Made by a program: the position numbers and the translations under genes
Part shown: piece by piece, positions 26,895-34,906 of the stretch
Position numbering within the stretch: the first letter of the stretch is position 1
Layout of the letters: every line of letters begins with the position of its first letter
The notes under the pieces: model-generated
Seen by the model: only the letters and a program-made list of their open reading frames with translations
Database searches by the model: none
Told to the model about the DNA's origin: nothing
Source: Massilia sp. IC2-477
GTDB taxonomy: Bacteria; Pseudomonadota; Gammaproteobacteria; Burkholderiales; Burkholderiaceae_D
Length of the DNA: 64,000 nt
Reading direction: 5' to 3'
Assembly (NCBI RefSeq): GCF_020707265.1
Contig: NZ_JAJFEQ010000015.1
Coordinates: 34,591 to 98,590 of the forward strand

Positions 26895-28229
26895 ATGAGC
26901 ATCCTGACCCAAGACCAGACCAAGCGCATCACCGAGCGCGTGCTGTCGCTGTCGAAGGCCGACGAGTGCATCGTCGACATCAGCGGCAGCCGCATCGGCA
27001 ACATCCGCTTCGCGCGCAATGCCGTGTCGACCGCCGGATTCGCCGACGACACCCGCATCCAGGTGCAGGTCGCCTTTGGCAAGCGCCAGGGCACCGCCAC
27101 CATCAACGAGTTCGACGACAAGTCGCTCGAGCGCGCCGTGCGCCGCGCCGAAGACCTGGCGCGCCTGGCGCCGGAGAACCCGGAGTTCATGCCGGCGATC
27201 GGCAAGTCCGCGTTCAAGCCGTCCGAGACTTTCTTCCAGCGCACCGCCGACATCGACCCGGAATTCCGCGCCCAGGCCGCCGCCTATGCGATGGAAGCCT
27301 GCCGCAAGAAGGGCCTGGTCGCCGCCGGCTTCTTTACCGACCGCGCCTCGTTCCAGAGCGTGGCCAACTCGAACGGCCTGTTCGGCCACCAGGTCGCGAC
27401 CTCGCTCGACTTCACCTGCACCGTGCGGACCGAAGACGGCCGCGGCTCGGGCTGGGTCAAGCGCTCGGCGCGCGATGTGGCCAGGTTTGACGCCCGTGAG
27501 GCCGCCGACGTCGCCATCGAAAAGGCGCTGCGTTCGGTGGACGCCAAGGCGATCGAGCCGGGCCGCTACACCGTCGTGATGGAACCGGCCGCCACCAGCG
27601 ACCTCCTGACCTTCATGCTGGGCGGCTTCAACGCCCGCATGGCCGACGAGGGGCGCAGCTTCCTGTCGAAGCAGGGCGGCAAGAACCGCCTGGGCGACAA
27701 GCTGTTCGACCAGCAGGTCAACATCTGGTCCGACCCGTGGGACAAGGACGTGCCGGTGCTGCCGTGGGACAGCGACATGCTGCCGCGCGAGCGCCTGCAA
27801 CTGGTGAAGGACGGCCGCATCAATGCGCTGAACTACTCGCAGTACTGGGCCAAGCAGAAAGGCCAGCGCGCCATCGGCCGTGCCGGCAACGTCATCATGG
27901 CCGGCACTGACCGCACGACCGAAGAGCTGATCGCCAGCACCAAGAAGGGCGTGCTGGTAACCCGCACCTGGTACATCCGCATGGTTGACCCGCAGTCGGT
28001 GCTGCTGACCGGCCTGACGCGCGACGGCACCTTCTACATCGAGAACGGCAAGGTCAAGCACCCGATCAAGAACTTCCGCTTCAACGAGAGCCCGGTGACC
28101 ATGCTGAACAACATCGAGGAGATCGGCAAGCCGGTGGTGATCGGTGGCGACGAGGCGAACTACTCGATGCTGATCCCGTCGATGAAGGTGCGCGATTTCA
28201 ACTTCACCTCTCTCTCGGATGCCGTCTAA
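26895..28229 (+). CDS. TldE/PmbA-like partner protein, copy 1
   Basis: 444 residues beginning MSILTQDQTKRITERVLSLS; no signal peptide. It has the PmbA/TldD fold without the HExxxH motif, as expected of the TldE (non-metal) subunit. Recognisable stretches are DECIVDISGSRIGNIRFARN at the N-terminus, RRAEDLARLAPENPEFMP, and the C-terminal LLTGLTRDGTFYIENGKVKHPIKNFRFNESPVTML. It starts 13 bp after copy-1 TldD. Because only the TldD partner has a Tat signal, co-export of a folded heterodimer would be needed for the two to meet in the periplasm (inference). Confidence 0.88.
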   Translation: MSILTQDQTKRITERVLSLSKADECIVDISGSRIGNIRFARNAVSTAGFADDTRIQVQVAFGKRQGTATINEFDDKSLERAVRRAEDLARLAPENPEFMPAIGKSAFKPSETFFQRTADIDPEFRAQAAAYAMEACRKKGLVAAGFFTDRASFQSVANSNGLFGHQVATSLDFTCTVRTEDGRGSGWVKRSARDVARFDAREAADVAIEKALRSVDAKAIEPGRYTVVMEPAATSDLLTFMLGGFNARMADEGRSFLSKQGGKNRLGDKLFDQQVNIWSDPWDKDVPVLPWDSDMLPRERLQLVKDGRINALNYSQYWAKQKGQRAIGRAGNVIMAGTDRTTEELIASTKKGVLVTRTWYIRMVDPQSVLLTGLTRDGTFYIENGKVKHPIKNFRFNESPVTMLNNIEEIGKPVVIGGDEANYSMLIPSMKVRDFNFTSLSDAV

Positions 28230-28235
28230 ATAATC

Positions 28236-28391
28236 GTAGGGTGGGCGGGGGAATTTAGTCCAGTGGACTAAATTCCCGCCCACGCGGTGATACGTAGCGG
28301 CCCCGCTCCCGAGCGTGGTGATCTCGCTGCCGACTATCGCCGCGTGGGGTGACCTGGTCCAGTGGACCAGATCACGAGCCGCCCACCCTAC
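28236..28391. repeat. GTAGGGTGGGCGG-type element, copy 4, with nested palindromes
   Basis: A 156-bp element between tldE-like copy 1 and tldD-like copy 2, bounded by GTAGGGTGGGCGG and CCGCCCACCCTAC. The left hairpin loop contains GGAATTTAGTCC-AGT-GGACTAAATTCC (28250-28276, perfect). The right one contains GTGACCTGGTCC-AGT-GGACCAGATCAC (28349-28375, one mismatch). The interior carries the CGCGGTGATA / TATCGCCGCG arms seen in copy 2. It interrupts an otherwise tight run of plus-strand genes. Confidence 0.85.
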
Positions 28392-28413
28392 GGACCCCAT
28401 ACGGAAAACTTAA

Positions 28414-30051
28414 ATGGAACGTCGTAAATTCCTCCAGATCGGCGCCGGCACTGCCGGCGCCATGCTCGTCCCGGTCTTCGGCAATGCCATCGCCGCCGAC
28501 GAGCTGATGGCCGCCATGCCGCGCAGCGCCAAGAAGGCGCTGGCCGACATTGCGCTGAACGCCGCCACCCAGGCCGGCGCGTCCTATTGCGATGTGCGCA
28601 TTGGCCGCTACCTGAACCAGTTCATCACCACCCGCGACCTGAACGTCGAGAACATCAGCAACACCGAGTCGAGCGGCGTCGGCGTGCGCGTGATCGCGGG
28701 CGGCGCGTACGGCTTCGCGTCGACCAACGACATGAGCCCGGACGGCATCGCCAACGCGGCGCGCCAGGCGGTGGCGATTGCCAAGGCCAATGCCAAGCTG
28801 CAGAGCGAGCCGGTGCGCCTGGCGCCGGTCAAGGGCGTGGGCGAGGTGGCCTGGACCACCCCGATGAAGAAGGACTGGCGCAGCATCCCGGTCAAGGACA
28901 AGGCCGACATGCTGATCGCCGCCAACAAGGCGGGCATGGATGCCGGCGCGACCTTCATGACCGCATCGCTGTTCCAGATCAACCAGCAGAAGTACTTCGC
29001 TTCCACCGACGGCTCCTACATCGACCAGGACATCCACCGCCTGTGGGCCCCGATCAATGCGACCGCCGTCGACAAGGCGAGCGGCAAGTTCCGCTCGCGC
29101 GCAGGCCTCTCCTCGCCGGTGAGCATGGGCTACGAGTACTTCGATGCCAAGGCCAGCGACAAGGTGCAGGCCGCGGGCGGCGTGACCACGCTGTACACCA
29201 ACTCTTATGACATCGTCGAAGACGCCCGTTTGTCGGGCAAGCAGGCGCGCGAAAAGCTGACTGCCAAGTCGGTCGAGCCGGGCAAGTACGACTTGGTGCT
29301 GAGCCCCGAACACCTGTTCCTCACCATCCACGAAAACGTCGGACACCCGACGGAACTGGACCGCGTGCTCGGCTACGAAGCCAACTACGCCGGCACCAGC
29401 TTCGCCGGCCTGGACAAGTGGGAAACGAAGAAATTCAAGTACGGCTCCGAGCGCGTGAACTTCGTTGCGGACCGCACCACCCCGGGTTCGCTCGGCCTGG
29501 TCGGCTACGACGACGAAGGCGTGCGCGCCAAGAAGTGGGACATCATCCGCAACGGCATCCTGGTCAATTACCAGGCCACGCGCGACCAGGCCCACATCAT
29601 CGGCGAGAAGGAATCGCACGGCTGCTCGTATGCGGACAGCTGGAGCACCATCCAGTTCCAGCGCATGCCGAACGTGTCGCTCGAAGCAGGCAAGGCGCGC
29701 CTGACGCCGGACGAGATGGTCAAGGATGTGAAAAAGGGCATCTACATCCTGGGCCGCGGTTCGTACTCGATCGACCAGCAGCGCTACAACTTCCAGTTCG
29801 GCGGGACGCTGTTCTACGAGATCAAGAACGGCAAGATCACCGGCCCGCTGGAAGACGTGGCCTACCAGGCCAATACCCAGGAATTCTGGAACGCCTGCTC
29901 GGCCATCTGCGACCAGCGCGACTGGCGCATGGGCGGCTCGTTCTTCGACGGCAAAGGCCAGCCGAGCCAGGTCAGCGCAGTCTCGCATGGTTCGAGCACC
30001 GCGCGCTTCAATGGCATCAACGTCATCAACACCGCACGCAAGATCGGTTGA
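28414..30051 (+). CDS. TldD-like metalloprotease, Tat-exported, copy 2
   Basis: 545 residues, a close paralogue of copy 1. Tat signal MERRKFLQIGAGTAGAMLVP, then AIA-A. HENVGH is at residues 306-311 and the C-terminal cysteine is in CSAICDQRDWRMGG. Sequence is conserved along the whole length; two DNA blocks are identical to copy 1 (84 bp at 29323-29406 and 62 bp at 29569-29630) while their flanks differ at many third codon positions. This suggests gene conversion after an older duplication. It is followed 13 bp later by its TldE partner, repeating the copy-1 layout exactly. No Shine-Dalgarno sequence as good as that of copy 1 is visible before ATG 28414. Confidence 0.9.
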   Translation: MERRKFLQIGAGTAGAMLVPVFGNAIAADELMAAMPRSAKKALADIALNAATQAGASYCDVRIGRYLNQFITTRDLNVENISNTESSGVGVRVIAGGAYGFASTNDMSPDGIANAARQAVAIAKANAKLQSEPVRLAPVKGVGEVAWTTPMKKDWRSIPVKDKADMLIAANKAGMDAGATFMTASLFQINQQKYFASTDGSYIDQDIHRLWAPINATAVDKASGKFRSRAGLSSPVSMGYEYFDAKASDKVQAAGGVTTLYTNSYDIVEDARLSGKQAREKLTAKSVEPGKYDLVLSPEHLFLTIHENVGHPTELDRVLGYEANYAGTSFAGLDKWETKKFKYGSERVNFVADRTTPGSLGLVGYDDEGVRAKKWDIIRNGILVNYQATRDQAHIIGEKESHGCSYADSWSTIQFQRMPNVSLEAGKARLTPDEMVKDVKKGIYILGRGSYSIDQQRYNFQFGGTLFYEIKNGKITGPLEDVAYQANTQEFWNACSAICDQRDWRMGGSFFDGKGQPSQVSAVSHGSSTARFNGINVINTARKIG

Positions 30052-30064
30052 GGGGGAGAACATC

Positions 30065-31402
30065 ATGAAACAGCTGAACCAGGAACAAGCAAAACGCATC
30101 GCCGACCGCGTGATCGGTTTCTCGAAAGCCGACGAGTGCAGCGTCTCGATCGACGGCAACCGCACCGGTAACATCCGCTTCGCACGCAACAGCGTGTCGA
30201 CCGCGGGCCTGACCGAAGACACCCAGCTGGCCGTGCGCGTCGCCTTCGGCAAGCGCACCGGCACCGCCGTCATCAACGAGTTCGACGACAAGTCGCTGGA
30301 AAAGGCCGTGCGCCGCGCCGAGGAACTGGCGCGCCTGGCGCCGGAGAATCCGGAATTCATGCCGGCCGTCGGCAAGCAGGAGTACCTCACCACCAAGACC
30401 TTCGTGAGCTCGACCGCCGCCATCGATCCGGACTACCGCGCCGAAGTGGCCGCCGCCTCGATCGGCCAGGCGCGCGCCAAGAAGCTGGTCACCGCCGGCT
30501 TCTTCACCGACAGCACCAGCTTCTCCTGCGTGGCCAACTCGAACGGCGTGTTCGGCTTCCAGGAATTCACCGACCTGTCCTTCACCTGCACCGCGCGTAC
30601 CGAAGACGGCCGCGGTTCCGGCTGGGTGACCCGCTCGGCCGTCGACGCGCGCCGCTTCAACGCCGCGGAGGCGGCCGAAATCGCGATCGACAAGGCCCTG
30701 CGTTCGGTCGATGCGAAAGCGCTGGAGCCGGGCCGTTACACCGTCATCCTGGAGCCGGCGGCAACCTCGGAAATCCTGGGTAACATGTTCAGCTCTTTTG
30801 GTGCGCGCGCCGCGGACGAAGGCCGCAGCTTCCTGGCCAAGAAGGGCGGCGGCAACCGCCTGGGCGAGAAGCTGTTCGACCAGCAGGTGAATATCTGGGC
30901 CGACCCGTGGAATCCGGACGTGCCGGTGGCGCCGTGGGACGGCCAGACCATGATCGCCCGCAAGCGCACCGACCTGATCAAGGACGGCCGCGTCGCTTCG
31001 CTCGGCTACTCGCCCTACTGGGCCAAGAAGACCGGCAACGTCGCTACCGCGAATCACGGCAACATGATCATGGCGGGTGGCACCAAATCGCTGGAAGAGC
31101 TGATCGAAGGGACCAAGAAGGGCATCGTGGTCACCCGTACCTGGTACATCCGCATGGTCGACCCGCAGTCGCTCCTGATCACGGGCCTGACCCGCGACGG
31201 CACCTTCTACGTCGAGAACGGCAAGATCAAGCACCCGGTGAAGAACTTCCGCTTCAACGAGAGCCCGGTCACCATCCTCAACAACATCGACGAGCTGGGC
31301 AAGCCGCAGATCATCGGTGGCGACGAGGTGCCGTTCCAGATGGTGCTGCCGCCGATGAAGGTGCGCGACTTCAACTTCACCTCGCTGTCCGACGCGGTCT
31401 AA
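30065..31402 (+). CDS. TldE/PmbA-like partner protein, copy 2
   Basis: 445 residues from ATG 30065, preceded by GAGGGGGAG, starting MKQLNQEQAKRIADRVIGFS. There is no signal peptide and no HExxxH, as expected for the non-metal subunit. The C-terminus (LLITGLTRDGTFYVENGKIKHPVKNF) is almost the same as copy 1, while the first ~200 residues are more diverged. It ends 14 bp before the DUF4159 gene, so the second TldDE pair is joined to the MoxR group. The two pairs could form mixed complexes or act on different substrates; the sequence does not decide. Confidence 0.88.
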   Translation: MKQLNQEQAKRIADRVIGFSKADECSVSIDGNRTGNIRFARNSVSTAGLTEDTQLAVRVAFGKRTGTAVINEFDDKSLEKAVRRAEELARLAPENPEFMPAVGKQEYLTTKTFVSSTAAIDPDYRAEVAAASIGQARAKKLVTAGFFTDSTSFSCVANSNGVFGFQEFTDLSFTCTARTEDGRGSGWVTRSAVDARRFNAAEAAEIAIDKALRSVDAKALEPGRYTVILEPAATSEILGNMFSSFGARAADEGRSFLAKKGGGNRLGEKLFDQQVNIWADPWNPDVPVAPWDGQTMIARKRTDLIKDGRVASLGYSPYWAKKTGNVATANHGNMIMAGGTKSLEELIEGTKKGIVVTRTWYIRMVDPQSLLITGLTRDGTFYVENGKIKHPVKNFRFNESPVTILNNIDELGKPQIIGGDEVPFQMVLPPMKVRDFNFTSLSDAV

Positions 31403-31416
31403 ATGGCGCGCATTTG

Positions 31417-32037
31417 ATGGCGAACTACGATTTCTACTTCACCCGCCTGAGCTACGAGTCGGGCGACTGGGACGTGGATATCCGTATGCCCAGCAACGTG
31501 CTGAACTCGCTCGTCGAGTACACCACGTTGCGGGTGGATCCGGCCGAGCGCGTGGTCGCCCTGTCGGATCCGAAGATGCTTCAGGCGCCGTTCTGCTACT
31601 TCGCGGGACACAAGCTGGTGCAGTTCACCCCGGCGGAGCGGCGCAACCTCGAAAAATACGTGCGCGGCGGCGGTTTCGTCTTTGTGGACGACTGCAACCA
31701 CGACATCGATGGCCTGTTCGCGAAATCGTTCGAGGCCGAGATGGCGAAGATTTTCGGTGTGTCCGCGCTGAAGAAGATCCCGAATACGCACCCGCTGTAT
31801 TCGTGCTTCTTCAAGTTCGACGGACCGCCTACCACCGGTGGGGAACTCAATGGCTGGGGCGACGACCTGGTGCACGAGTACCTGAAGGCGATCGAGTTCG
31901 GCGGGCGCATCCGCCTGCTGTACTCGAACAAGGACTATGGATGCGAGTGGGACTACGACTTCCGCAACAAGCGGTTCCTCGCGGTCGACAACACCCGCTT
32001 CGCAGTCAACATCATTCAATATGCGTTGGGAGCCTGA
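31417..32037 (+). CDS. DUF4159 domain protein
   Basis: 206 residues from ATG 31417. It resembles the DUF4159 family, which usually occurs as the C-terminal part of larger membrane proteins next to MoxR/BatA genes. Here it is free-standing, with no signal peptide and no membrane helix. Recognisable parts are YDFYFTRLSYESGDWDVD, the FCYFAGHKLVQFTPAERRNLEKYVRGGGFVFVDDCNH stretch (a GATase-like strand-turn, often read as a ThuA-like fold) and the C-terminal RFAVNIIQYALGA. The function is unknown. It lies 3 bp before the MoxR gene. Confidence 0.8.
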   Translation: MANYDFYFTRLSYESGDWDVDIRMPSNVLNSLVEYTTLRVDPAERVVALSDPKMLQAPFCYFAGHKLVQFTPAERRNLEKYVRGGGFVFVDDCNHDIDGLFAKSFEAEMAKIFGVSALKKIPNTHPLYSCFFKFDGPPTTGGELNGWGDDLVHEYLKAIEFGGRIRLLYSNKDYGCEWDYDFRNKRFLAVDNTRFAVNIIQYALGA

Positions 32038-32040
32038 GCA

Positions 32041-33045
32041 GTGTCGGAACGTGATGCGGTAGCGTGGAGTGAGAAGGAAATCGCCGACCTGACGGCGAAA
32101 GTGGGCGCGCTGAAGGCAAGCATGGCGCGCGTGATCATCGGCCAGGAAGACGTGGTCGACCTGCTGGTGACCTGCCTGCTGGCGGGCGGCCACGCGCTGG
32201 TCGAGGGCGTGCCGGGGCTAGGCAAGACGCTGCTGGTGAAGTCGCTGGCGCAGGCCACCGACATGGAATTCCGCCGGGTGCAGTTCACGCCGGACCTGAT
32301 GCCCTCCGATATCGTCGGCACCGAGATCCTGGAAGAAGACACCAGCACGCGCCAGCGCGTGTTTCGCTTCCAGCAGGGCCCCGTGTTCACCCAGGTGCTG
32401 CTGGCGGACGAGATCAACCGTGCACCGCCCAAGACGCAATCGGCCCTGCTCGAAGCGATGCAGGAGCGCGCCGTCACCTTCGCCGGCACCACCCATAAAC
32501 TGCCGCGTCCCTTCTTCGTGCTGGCCACGCAAAACCCGATCGAGCAGGCCGGCACCTATCCGCTGCCGGAAGCGCAGCTCGACCGCTTCCTGCTGCGCAT
32601 CGACGTGGTCTACCCGACCGAGGACGAAGAAGTGCTGATGGTCTCGCGCACCACCCACGCCGGCCTGGACGACGCCCAGCCGGCAATGGACGTGGCCACC
32701 CTGCTGCGCCTGCAGCAGCTGGTGCGCGACATCGAGATCGGCGAGCACCTGCTGCGCTACGCGACGCGGCTGGTGCGCAATACCCGTCCGGCCCTCACCA
32801 CGGTGGCGGCGGTGAAACAGCACATCGGCTGGGGCGCCGGCCCGCGCGCCGGCCAGGCGCTGGTGCTGGCATCGAAAGCCCGCGCCCTGATGCAGGGCCG
32901 CCTTGCGGTCACCCGCGACGATATCCAGGCCATGCTGCTGCCGGTGCTGGCGCACCGCGTGCTACGCAACTTCGAAGCCGAAGCGGACGGCATCGCCATC
33001 GCCGACATCCTGCAATCCCTGCGTAACGAGATCCGGGTCGATTAA
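32041..33045 (+). CDS. MoxR family AAA+ ATPase
   Basis: 334 residues with a GTG start at 32041. Walker A GVPGLGKTLLVKS, Walker B VLLADEINRAPPKTQSALLEAMQE, sensor-1 region LATQNPIEQAGTYPLPEAQLDRFLL, and a C-terminal lid. MoxR ATPases act with von Willebrand-A proteins as chaperones that insert metals or cofactors or assemble complexes, often at the membrane. The DUF58 gene that follows 2 bp later supplies the vWA partner. The length is normal. It sits in the middle of a run of tightly packed genes (31417-38416). Confidence 0.93.
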   Translation: MSERDAVAWSEKEIADLTAKVGALKASMARVIIGQEDVVDLLVTCLLAGGHALVEGVPGLGKTLLVKSLAQATDMEFRRVQFTPDLMPSDIVGTEILEEDTSTRQRVFRFQQGPVFTQVLLADEINRAPPKTQSALLEAMQERAVTFAGTTHKLPRPFFVLATQNPIEQAGTYPLPEAQLDRFLLRIDVVYPTEDEEVLMVSRTTHAGLDDAQPAMDVATLLRLQQLVRDIEIGEHLLRYATRLVRNTRPALTTVAAVKQHIGWGAGPRAGQALVLASKARALMQGRLAVTRDDIQAMLLPVLAHRVLRNFEAEADGIAIADILQSLRNEIRVD

Positions 33046-33047
33046 TC

Positions 33048-33938
33048 TTGTCGCTGGCGAAGACCGCGCTGATCGCGCACACGCAGAAGCTCGACCTCGT
33101 GATCCGCCATGTGCTGGCGGGGCTCGGCCACGGTATCCACGCCGGGCGCGAGCGCGGGGCGGGCGTCGAATTCTCCGAATACCGGGCCTATGCGCCCGGG
33201 GACGAGTGGCGCCGCGTCGACTGGAAGCTGCTGGCGCGCGCCGACCGCTATTTCGTGCGCGAGGCGGAGCGTGACAGCCATGTGGCGGTCTGGCTAGTGC
33301 TGGACGCCAGCGCCTCGATGCTGGAACCCAGCCGCGAGGTCGAGGGCGTCGACAAGCTGTCCTATGCGCGCACGCTGCTCGGCTGCGTCGCCGCCATCGC
33401 CCAGCGCCAGGGCGACGCCTTCGGCGTGGTGATCCTGAACGAAGGCAAGGTGCAGTTCACGCCCGCCCTGCGCGGCCCGCGCCAGCTGCAGCGCGTGCTG
33501 CTGCAGCTGAGCCGCGTGCAGGCGGCGGGTGAACTGCCGGATGCCGACACCTTGCGCGCCAGCCTGCACTTTGCCCAGTCCCCGAGCGTCATCTTCGCTG
33601 CCAGCGACCTGCTGGACTGGCCGTCGCCACTGTCGCAGGCCCTGGTCCGCCTGCGCGGCATGCGCCACGACGTGCGCGTGCTGTGCCTGCAGACCCAGGC
33701 GGAGGTCGACGCCAGTTTCGCTTCCAACCTGGCCTATCGCGACCCGGAGCAGGATGCGGGCGTCTATCGCTTCGGCGCAGATCTGAAAGAGGGCTACCGC
33801 TTGAGGCGCGAGCAGCATTTCGCAGAAGTGAAGGCCAGTTGTCGCAAGCGCGATATTCCCTTCGTCGCGGCGCGCATCGAGCAGGCGCCGGGTGAAGTCC
33901 TGCGCCTGTGGTTGCGCCGTCCGGGGAGCCGTCCATGA
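33048..33938 (+). CDS. DUF58 (vWA-like) protein, MoxR partner
   Basis: 296 residues with a TTG start at 33048, two bases after the MoxR stop. It contains the DUF58 signature GVEFSEYRAYAPGDEWRRVDWKLLARADRYFVREAERD and then a vWA domain with a MIDAS-type motif LVLDASASM (DxSxS). There is no membrane helix, so it is likely cytoplasmic or peripheral. In known MoxR-DUF58 pairs the vWA protein is an adaptor between ATPase and target. Its stop overlaps the next start by ATGA. Confidence 0.9.
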   Translation: MSLAKTALIAHTQKLDLVIRHVLAGLGHGIHAGRERGAGVEFSEYRAYAPGDEWRRVDWKLLARADRYFVREAERDSHVAVWLVLDASASMLEPSREVEGVDKLSYARTLLGCVAAIAQRQGDAFGVVILNEGKVQFTPALRGPRQLQRVLLQLSRVQAAGELPDADTLRASLHFAQSPSVIFAASDLLDWPSPLSQALVRLRGMRHDVRVLCLQTQAEVDASFASNLAYRDPEQDAGVYRFGADLKEGYRLRREQHFAEVKASCRKRDIPFVAARIEQAPGEVLRLWLRRPGSRP

Positions 33939-34906
33939 ATGCCATGTGGTGGTTTGCCCTGCCGATCCTGCTGCTGCCGATCTGGTGGCACCGCCGCAAG
34001 CGCGAGCAGCACAAGGCCGAGGTACTCGCGACCAGCCGCTTCCTGCCGCGCACCGAGCCGCGCCAGACGCGCGCCTGGCGTTGGAAGGATGTCATCCTGC
34101 TGCTGGTCCGCTGCCTGATGCTGGTTGCCGCCATCGCGTGGCTGGCCGACCCGGTCATGCCCTGGCGCGGCGATACTGTGATCGTCGCTGCCGGTACTGA
34201 TGCCAATTGGGCGGAGCACCAGGTCGCCCAGGCTGGGTTGGCCAAGGCCGACCGCATGAGCATGCCGGCCGCGCAGACGATCGGCTGGCTGCGCGCCCAC
34301 GAACGCGAATGGCGTCCGGAGGCCCGTCTGCTGGTGCTGGGCGACGTGCCGATGCCGACCTTCGTGCCGGAGTTCGGGCGCCGGATCGAACTGCGCACGC
34401 TGGCACGCCCGCCTGAGAAAGCCGAGCGCCGCGTCCACATCGCCAGCGAGCGTCCGGACCAGTGGCGGCGCGTGTTTGCTGCCGAAGGTATTGCGATCGA
34501 CGAGGCGCCGGGCGCGAAGACTTCGCTGATCGTCTGGGACCGCAAGGATGCGCCGCCGCCGTCGCTGCGCGCGCCGCTGTGGCTCGTGACCGATACCGCC
34601 GCCTTCCCCGAACTGGTCAAGGCGCCGCAAGTGGATGGCCTGCGCTACGCCGACAGCCCGCGCGGACGCCTCTGGCAGTCGGACGCTTGGCCGCCGAAGA
34701 ACCCCGATGCCGCCCGTGCCTTGCTGGACAACTGGCAGCGCCTGCACGCTGGGCCGCCGGCCTACACGGCGCCGTCACGCTTGTTCGAAGCGTCGCGTTC
34801 CGTCCATGCGCCAGAACCGAGCGGTGCGCTGCGCGGCATCCTGATGGCGCTGCTGGTCGCATTGTTCGTACTCGAAAGGATCCTGACGCATGCAAGAAGG
34901 CGCTGA
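33935..34906 (+). CDS. BatA-like membrane protein (aerotolerance-type N-terminal domain)
   Basis: 323 residues from ATG 33935, overlapping the DUF58 stop by 4 bp. Membrane helices lie at the N-terminus (MWWFALPILLLPIWW, followed by HRRKRE), at ~45-70 (DVILLLVRCLMLVAAIAWLAD) and at the C-terminus (GILMALLVALFVLERIL). This two-helix opening matches the BatA N-terminal domain (PF07584). The middle ~220 residues are likely a periplasmic or cytoplasmic alpha/beta domain without a clear MIDAS motif, so it is not a full vWA-type BatA. Its end overlaps the next gene by 17 bp. Confidence 0.75.
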   Translation: MNAMWWFALPILLLPIWWHRRKREQHKAEVLATSRFLPRTEPRQTRAWRWKDVILLLVRCLMLVAAIAWLADPVMPWRGDTVIVAAGTDANWAEHQVAQAGLAKADRMSMPAAQTIGWLRAHEREWRPEARLLVLGDVPMPTFVPEFGRRIELRTLARPPEKAERRVHIASERPDQWRRVFAAEGIAIDEAPGAKTSLIVWDRKDAPPPSLRAPLWLVTDTAAFPELVKAPQVDGLRYADSPRGRLWQSDAWPPKNPDAARALLDNWQRLHAGPPAYTAPSRLFEASRSVHAPEPSGALRGILMALLVALFVLERILTHARRR